Assembly: GCF_000934465.1 (NCBI RefSeq)
Contig: NZ_JXWY01000100.1
Coordinates: 1-64,000, forward strand
DNA length: 64,000 bases
Reading direction: 5' to 3'
Origin: Staphylococcus microti
GTDB lineage: Bacteria > Bacillota > Bacilli > Staphylococcales > Staphylococcaceae
The position numbers were made by a program, and so were the translations under genes. The notes beneath the pieces are model-generated. The model had not been told where the DNA came from. It made no database searches and saw only the letters and a list, made by a program, of their open reading frames with translations. Position 1 is the first letter of the stretch. Each line of letters starts with the position of its first letter. Of this stretch, positions 59,926 to 64,000 are shown one piece after another.

Positions 59926-59939
59926 TAAAAACGTTTTCA
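59926..59939 (+). promoter_or_regulatory. cre site upstream of putA
   Basis: TAAAAACGTTTTCA differs from the palindromic cre TGAAAACGTTTTCA at one position. It lies about 60 bp before the putA start codon. CcpA repression of proline catabolism is known in staphylococci. Confidence 0.7.
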
Positions 59940-60001
59940 TCACATTAATGTTCGTGATACACTGTAATTAAACATCAAACAAAGTTATGGGAGGAATAAA
60001 A

Positions 60002-60985
60002 ATGGGTTTATTCAAAGACTTTTTTATTGCTTTATCAAACAACGCTTTTCTTAATGCATCAGCTAAAAAAATTGGTCCGTCACTAGGCGCAAACAAAGTT
60101 GTAGCTGGTAATTCTATCGAAGACGTTGTCAGAACAATTCGACGTCTTAACAATAAAAATATTGCAGCAACTGTCGACAACCTTGGTGAGTTTGTGAATT
60201 CAAAACAAGAAGCGATTGCTGCCAAAGATGACATCTTAAAAATCATGTCGGCTATACATACAAATCAATTAGACGCACATGTCTCTATTAAGCTTAGTCA
60301 GTTAGGGGCAGAATTCGATCGTCAACTTGCTTACGACAACGTATACGAAATCGTCAAAAAAGCAGATGAGTACAATCATATGCACATTAACTTTGACACT
60401 GAAAAATATGATAGTTTATCAGACATTACACATACATTAGATCAGTTAAAGACTGAATTTTCTAATGTTGGCACAGTGATTCAAGCTTACCTCTTTAAAG
60501 CGGATGAGCTGATTGATAAATATCCTGACTTACGACTTCGTTTGGTTAAAGGTGCTTATAAAGAATCGCCACATATCGCTTATCAAACAACCGAAGAAAT
60601 TGATGCCAATTACATTCGTTTAATTGAAAAGAGATTATTAAATGCGCAAAACTTTACATCGATTGCGACGCACGACCATCGTGTTATTAATCATGTGAAA
60701 GCATTTGTAGAAGCACATAATATTGATAAGTCTAAGTTTGAATTTCAAATGCTATATGGTTTCCGCTCTGAGCTTGCTGAAGCCATAGCAAAAGAAGGCT
60801 ACAACTTTACAATCTATGTGCCTTATGGCGATGACTGGTTTGGCTACTTTATGAGACGTCTTGCGGAACGTCCGCAAAACTTAGCACTTGCATTCAAAGA
60901 GTTCGTTAAACCAAAATCACTCGCTGTAGTAGGTGCAGTTGCTGTAACAGCATTACTGTTAGGTAAAAAGTGTAAAAAACACTAA
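60002..60985 (+). CDS. putA: Proline dehydrogenase
   Basis: Oxidises proline to pyrroline-5-carboxylate with FAD. About 327 aa, monofunctional PutA/FadM-type. Conserved blocks are IKLSQLGAEFDRQLAYDNV (about 93), AYLFKADEL, RLVKGAYKES (FAD/substrate), TSIATHDHRVINH and QMLYGFRSELAEAIAKEGYNFTIYVPYGDDWFGYFMRRLAE. The ATG at 60002 has GGGAGG; an ATG at 59987 lies before that site. The hydrophobic C-terminal tail suggests membrane association. cre site at 59926. Confidence 0.95.
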   Translation: MGLFKDFFIALSNNAFLNASAKKIGPSLGANKVVAGNSIEDVVRTIRRLNNKNIAATVDNLGEFVNSKQEAIAAKDDILKIMSAIHTNQLDAHVSIKLSQLGAEFDRQLAYDNVYEIVKKADEYNHMHINFDTEKYDSLSDITHTLDQLKTEFSNVGTVIQAYLFKADELIDKYPDLRLRLVKGAYKESPHIAYQTTEEIDANYIRLIEKRLLNAQNFTSIATHDHRVINHVKAFVEAHNIDKSKFEFQMLYGFRSELAEAIAKEGYNFTIYVPYGDDWFGYFMRRLAERPQNLALAFKEFVKPKSLAVVGAVAVTALLLGKKCKKH

Positions 60986-60993
60986 ATAGCAGA

Positions 60994-61036
60994 AACCCCT
61001 TGAAGATTTCATTCAAAACCTTCAAGGGGTTATTTT
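60994..61036 (+). terminator. putA terminator
   Basis: Perfect 12-bp stem AACCCCTTGAAG (60994-61005) / CTTCAAGGGGTT (61020-61031) then ATTTTAT. Confidence 0.85.
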
Positions 61037-61039
61037 ATA

Positions 61040-61308
61040 CTGTCTATCTTCTGTGGTGGATAGATAATTAAAAGTACCTATATTATAATTTCATATACGT
61101 AGGAATAGCTAGGCATGTCGAAGCGTACAATCTTGATGGGTTGTGCGCTTTTTCAGTACCATCGTTTCTTTATTGCTCGCTTTCCTGCAGGCCTCGCTCG
61201 AACTAATAAACGCTTTTATTTAAAGCATTAAGAAGCGTTTATGGATTTCTCACGTCGGCTTATTCTGCAAGGAGTCTCGCAATAGAAACGATTACTTCGT
61301 GATGCAAA
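61040..61308 (+). repeat. Dispersed intergenic repeat, family B, short copy
   Basis: About 270 bp copy of the 12800-13175 element in the same orientation. It shares the start (TCTGTGGTGG), AGCTAGGCAT, hairpin AAGCGTACAATC...GGTTGTGCGCTTTTT (about 61121-61157), GCTCGCTTTCCTGCAGGCCTCGCTCGAAC and the closing TGCAAGGAGTCTCGCAATAGAAACGATT. It lacks the ~110-bp internal segment of the long copy. Confidence 0.82.
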
Positions 61309-61355
61309 ATAAATACGTCAACATAATAAGCGTTCTAGCTATTACCACGTAACGT

Positions 61356-61520
61356 TTAAGCAACATAACGCGTTAGGCCGTCCTTGACAGGGCGTTGATA
61401 CAGCCTGAAAATCAACAGTATCCGTGCTTTGAAGTTATCAAAATTTCGATAGCTATACGATACGCGTTTTATTAACTTGATTTATTGTTTATCCCTTCAA
61501 TACCACCATTATTGAGTTGT
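61356..61520 (-). pseudogene. ISL3-family transposase, C-terminal remnant, frameshifted
   Basis: On the minus strand LNNGGIEGINNK, then after a one-base shift IKLIKRVSYSYRNFDNFKARILLIF..., ending TAA at 61356-61358. This is the typical C-terminus of ISL3 transposases (...N..IEG.NNKIK..KR..YGYRNF.NF..RI). The rest of the gene is not found in the window. It lies just after the family-B repeat. Confidence 0.6.
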
Positions 61521-61670
61521 GGGTTATTAATCGTTGTATGGATGATTGGTAAGTATAGAATCAGATGACACGCCAAACACAACAAGATACCTTTTTCTTC
61601 TCAACACATTGTAATGTTTCTTTAAAGCACAACCAACCACATTGTTTTAGTGATTCATATTTTATGGTTA
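61521..61670. other. Intergenic remainder before the rib genes
   Basis: No ORF or clear RNA gene. Probably more decayed IS sequence and the 3' flank of ribH. No convincing terminator after ribH was found. Confidence 0.4.
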
Positions 61671-62132
61671 TTAACCAATCGCTTTTAATAAGTTCGCCAT
61701 TTCAATAGCGCCAACTGCAACTTCTGAACCTTTATTACCAGCTTTTGTACCAGCACGTTCAATGGCTTGTTCGATATTTTCTGTAGTTAGTACACCGAAA
61801 ATAACCGGTACACCTGTGTCATCACTCGCTTTGGCAATCCCTTTTGCCGCTTCATTACAAACGTAGTCGTAATGTGATGTAGCACCTCGAATGACACAAC
61901 CGAGTGTAATCACTGCATCATATTTGCCAGATTGTGCCATTTTTTTCGCAACAATCGGTAATTCAAATGCACCCGGTACATATGCAACATCAATCGCATC
62001 TTCCTCTACTTGATGACGTTTCAACGCGTCCAATGCACCTTCTAATAAACGACCTGTAATCAAATCATTAAAACGACTTACAACGATACCAATTTTTAAT
62101 CCTTGTCCTACTAATTGTCCTTCAAAATTCAT
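61671..62132 (-). CDS. ribH: 6,7-dimethyl-8-ribityllumazine synthase
   Basis: Penultimate riboflavin step, icosahedral capsid enzyme. 153 aa from the ATG at 62132 (GGAGGAT site); the ATG five codons earlier lies before that site. Phosphate-binding and active-site blocks are [51 protein letters not shown] and [16 protein letters not shown]. Starts 15 bp after ribBA. Confidence 0.97.
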   Translation of the reverse strand: MNFEGQLVGQGLKIGIVVSRFNDLITGRLLEGALDALKRHQVEEDAIDVAYVPGAFELPIVAKKMAQSGKYDAVITLGCVIRGATSHYDYVCNEAAKGIAKASDDTGVPVIFGVLTTENIEQAIERAGTKAGNKGSEVAVGAIEMANLLKAIG

Positions 62133-62147
62133 GTTTTTATCCTCCAA

Positions 62148-63329
62148 TTATATTAAATGTCTCATTTGATTTTTTTTGACTTCCATATAGTCATGATTGT
62201 GCACATTCGTTTCCGTAATAACAGGTATGCGATTTGTCATCGTAATACCATAATGTGCCAGACCTTCAAATTTTTCCGGATTGTTCGTCATTAAGTTCAC
62301 TGACGTAACACCGAAATGTTTTAAAATTTGTGCTGCATTATCATAGTCACGCATATCCGGCGCAAACCCAAGTGCCTCATTGGCCGAAACGGTATTGTAG
62401 CCTTGTTCAATTAATTCATAAGCTTTTAACTTATTCATGAGTCCAATGCCACGACCTTCTTGTGGTAAATAAATAACCATACCACCATGATTGTTAATAT
62501 ATGACATGGCAAATTCTAATTGTTCACCACAATCACATCTTGCACTATGAAAAATATCGCCCGTTGCACACGCTGAATGAATACGCACATTCATTTCATC
62601 TTGAATGTCACCATTCACAACAGCGATTAATTCCGAACCATCAATATCCGACGTAAAGCCATACATATCAAACGTGCCATAGCGTGTTGGCAATTGCACT
62701 TTCGCTTCTTGCGTAATAAGTGACTGATTCGTTTTAATGTAATCTACTAAATCATCAATCGTAATCATGCACAAACCATGCTTTTCTTTGAACATTTGTA
62801 ATGCTTCACCTCTTGCCATCGTGCCATCTTCATTCATAATTTCACAGATGACACCCGCTGGTTTCGCACCTGTTAACTTCGCAAGATCGACAGTCGCTTC
62901 TGTATGACCACGACGTCCTAATACACCTTTTTCATGTGCAATGAGCGGAAATACGTGCCCAGGTCGGTTGAATGTTGCAGCCGTCATATTGTCATCAATT
63001 AACGCACGTGCAGTACGTGTTCGTTCAAACGCACTAATACCCGTTGTTGAATCAACGTGATCAATACTGACAGTAAATGCTGTCGAATGTGGATCTGTAT
63101 TATTTTGCACCATCGCATCAATACCTGCTTGTTGTGCAATTGATTGATCAACCGGACAACAAATCAACCCGCGACCATATCGTGCCATAAAGTTAACCGT
63201 ATCGTCTTTCATCCATTGTGTAATGGCGAGCAAATCGCCTTCGTTCTCTCTGTCGTCATCATCGCAAACAATAATTGATTCACCGTTTTTTAATGCTTGC
63301 AATGCAACTTCTATCTTGTCAAACGCCAT
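62148..63329 (-). CDS. ribBA: Bifunctional 3,4-dihydroxy-2-butanone-4-phosphate synthase / GTP cyclohydrolase II
   Basis: 393 aa. N-terminal RibB domain (about 1-200) with the acidic DDDDRENEGDLL (22-33) and GHTEATVDLA. The C-terminal RibA domain has HSACATGDIFHSARCDCGEQL (three zinc cysteines), IYLPQEGRGIGL and NNPEKFEGL. Feeds both branch substrates to riboflavin synthesis. GAGGAGGGC site. Follows ribE by 30 bp. Confidence 0.97.
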   Translation of the reverse strand: MAFDKIEVALQALKNGESIIVCDDDDRENEGDLLAITQWMKDDTVNFMARYGRGLICCPVDQSIAQQAGIDAMVQNNTDPHSTAFTVSIDHVDSTTGISAFERTRTARALIDDNMTAATFNRPGHVFPLIAHEKGVLGRRGHTEATVDLAKLTGAKPAGVICEIMNEDGTMARGEALQMFKEKHGLCMITIDDLVDYIKTNQSLITQEAKVQLPTRYGTFDMYGFTSDIDGSELIAVVNGDIQDEMNVRIHSACATGDIFHSARCDCGEQLEFAMSYINNHGGMVIYLPQEGRGIGLMNKLKAYELIEQGYNTVSANEALGFAPDMRDYDNAAQILKHFGVTSVNLMTNNPEKFEGLAHYGITMTNRIPVITETNVHNHDYMEVKKNQMRHLI

Positions 63330-63359
63330 CCTTTAGCCCTCCTCGACTTCTCATCAATG

Positions 63360-63989
63360 TTAAAAACCTGCACGTAATAAACTATCTACCGATACACCGT
63401 TATTTTGACGCGTAATATTTTCAACATATTTGAATAACATATCTGTTTCTAAATGGACAGGATCGCCCTGCTTTTTCATCGATAATATTGTCGCTTTACG
63501 CGTCTCAGGAATCAGATGAATATCAAAACTTGTCGTTTCTTTTTTAAAAACAGTCAAGCTGACACCATCTACCGCAATCGAACCTTGTGGAATCATTTGG
63601 TTTAAAATATGATTCGGTGCTTTAATCGTATAAATCCATTCGTTACGGGATTGCTTAATATTCAAAATAACGCCTTTATCATCGACGTGACCTTGGACGA
63701 AATGACCGCCCAAACGACCAGTCGCAAGTAGGGCTCGTTCTAGATTCACTGATTGACCTGTCGATAATTGTCCTAAATACGTTTTATCTTCTGTGCCAGC
63801 AATGACTTGAACGGTAAATGATGTTGCATCAAATCGCACGACTGTTAAACACGTGCCATTCACACTAATCGAGTCACCGATATGCATATCACTTAAGATT
63901 TTTTCACATTGAATCGTTAATTCTGTTATAGGATTTTGCTTTTTTATCGATTGGATTGTACCAATTTCTTCAACGATACCCGTGAACAT
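63360..63989 (-). CDS. ribE: Riboflavin synthase alpha subunit
   Basis: 209 aa, last step: two lumazines give riboflavin. Two lumazine-binding repeats: MFTGIVEEIGTIQS at the N-terminus, SVNGTCLTVV near 43, and the second repeat GHFVQGHVDDKG with IAVDGVSLTVF. Start at 63989 with GAAGTGAT. The ribD gene and FMN riboswitch that normally precede it would lie past the window end. Confidence 0.96.
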   Translation of the reverse strand: MFTGIVEEIGTIQSIKKQNPITELTIQCEKILSDMHIGDSISVNGTCLTVVRFDATSFTVQVIAGTEDKTYLGQLSTGQSVNLERALLATGRLGGHFVQGHVDDKGVILNIKQSRNEWIYTIKAPNHILNQMIPQGSIAVDGVSLTVFKKETTSFDIHLIPETRKATILSMKKQGDPVHLETDMLFKYVENITRQNNGVSVDSLLRAGF

Positions 63990-64000
63990 GAGATCACTTC

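Overview
The window is a low-GC Firmicute chromosome segment that fits the genus Staphylococcus. The gene order matches the staphylococcal/Bacillus backbone ackA-ytxK-tpx-yteJ-sppA, nifZ-thiI, ezrA, rpsD, serA, htrA, tyrS-fhs, ccpA-aroA-ytxH-ytxG-murC-sftA-ytpRQP-ytoP, trmB-ytmP, dat-pepV, rsuA-murJ, leuS, ytqAB. The staphylococcus-restricted regulator rot sits in the rot/lysophospholipase/putA/rib neighbourhood. Protein sequences look diverged from S. aureus. An intermedius/hyicus-group species (for example S. pseudintermedius) is my best guess, by inference only.

Layout. 0-1.2 kb: accessory edge with a frameshifted IS200/IS605 tnpB and an orphan 137-aa protein. 1.3-9.1 kb: acetate kinase, peroxide defence, signal peptide peptidase, and the cysteine desulfurase/ThiI tRNA thiolation pair. 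9.1-12.7 kb: a dispersed repeat, ezrA (division), free-methionine-sulfoxide reductase, and rpsD with a structured leader. 12.7-16.1 kb: variable stretch with two repeat families, a small membrane protein, an ornithine-cyclodeaminase-like gene, a glycerophosphodiesterase and an OsmC protein. 16.3-24 kb: aminotransferase-serA pair, HAD protein, truncated TetR, acyltransferase, HtrA protease and an unknown 179-aa gene in an AT-rich gap. 24-31 kb: T-box-controlled tyrS, sgtA, fhs, ccpA and aroA. The acsA-acuAC genes that I recall lying between fhs and ccpA in S. aureus are absent, and a 0.3-kb noncoding remnant takes their place. 31-47 kb: cell-envelope, division and housekeeping genes, including a YtxH protein with a histone-H1-like tail. 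47-57 kb: rsuA, murJ, ytfP, rhodanese, T-box leuS, MFS transporter and ytqAB. 57-64 kb: rot, ldh with a Rex-type operator, a lysophospholipase homologue lacking the nucleophile serine, putA with a cre site, repeat and ISL3 debris, and the 3' part of the riboflavin operon.

How it works together. Most of the window is core metabolism and envelope growth: peptidoglycan precursors (murC, dat), lipid II flipping and polymerisation (murJ, sgtA), division and chromosome segregation (ezrA, sftA) and translation (rpsD, tyrS, leuS, trmB, rsuA, thiI). Visible regulation includes two T-boxes (UAC for Tyr, CUU for Leu), an S4-type leader, a Rex-like palindrome at ldh, and cre-like sites at putA and ccpA. 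Accessory content is small and concentrated in the intergenic repeats and the short islands. No CRISPR array, prophage or intact mobile element was found. Many gene starts below were moved to the ATG/GTG/TTG behind the best ribosome-binding site.
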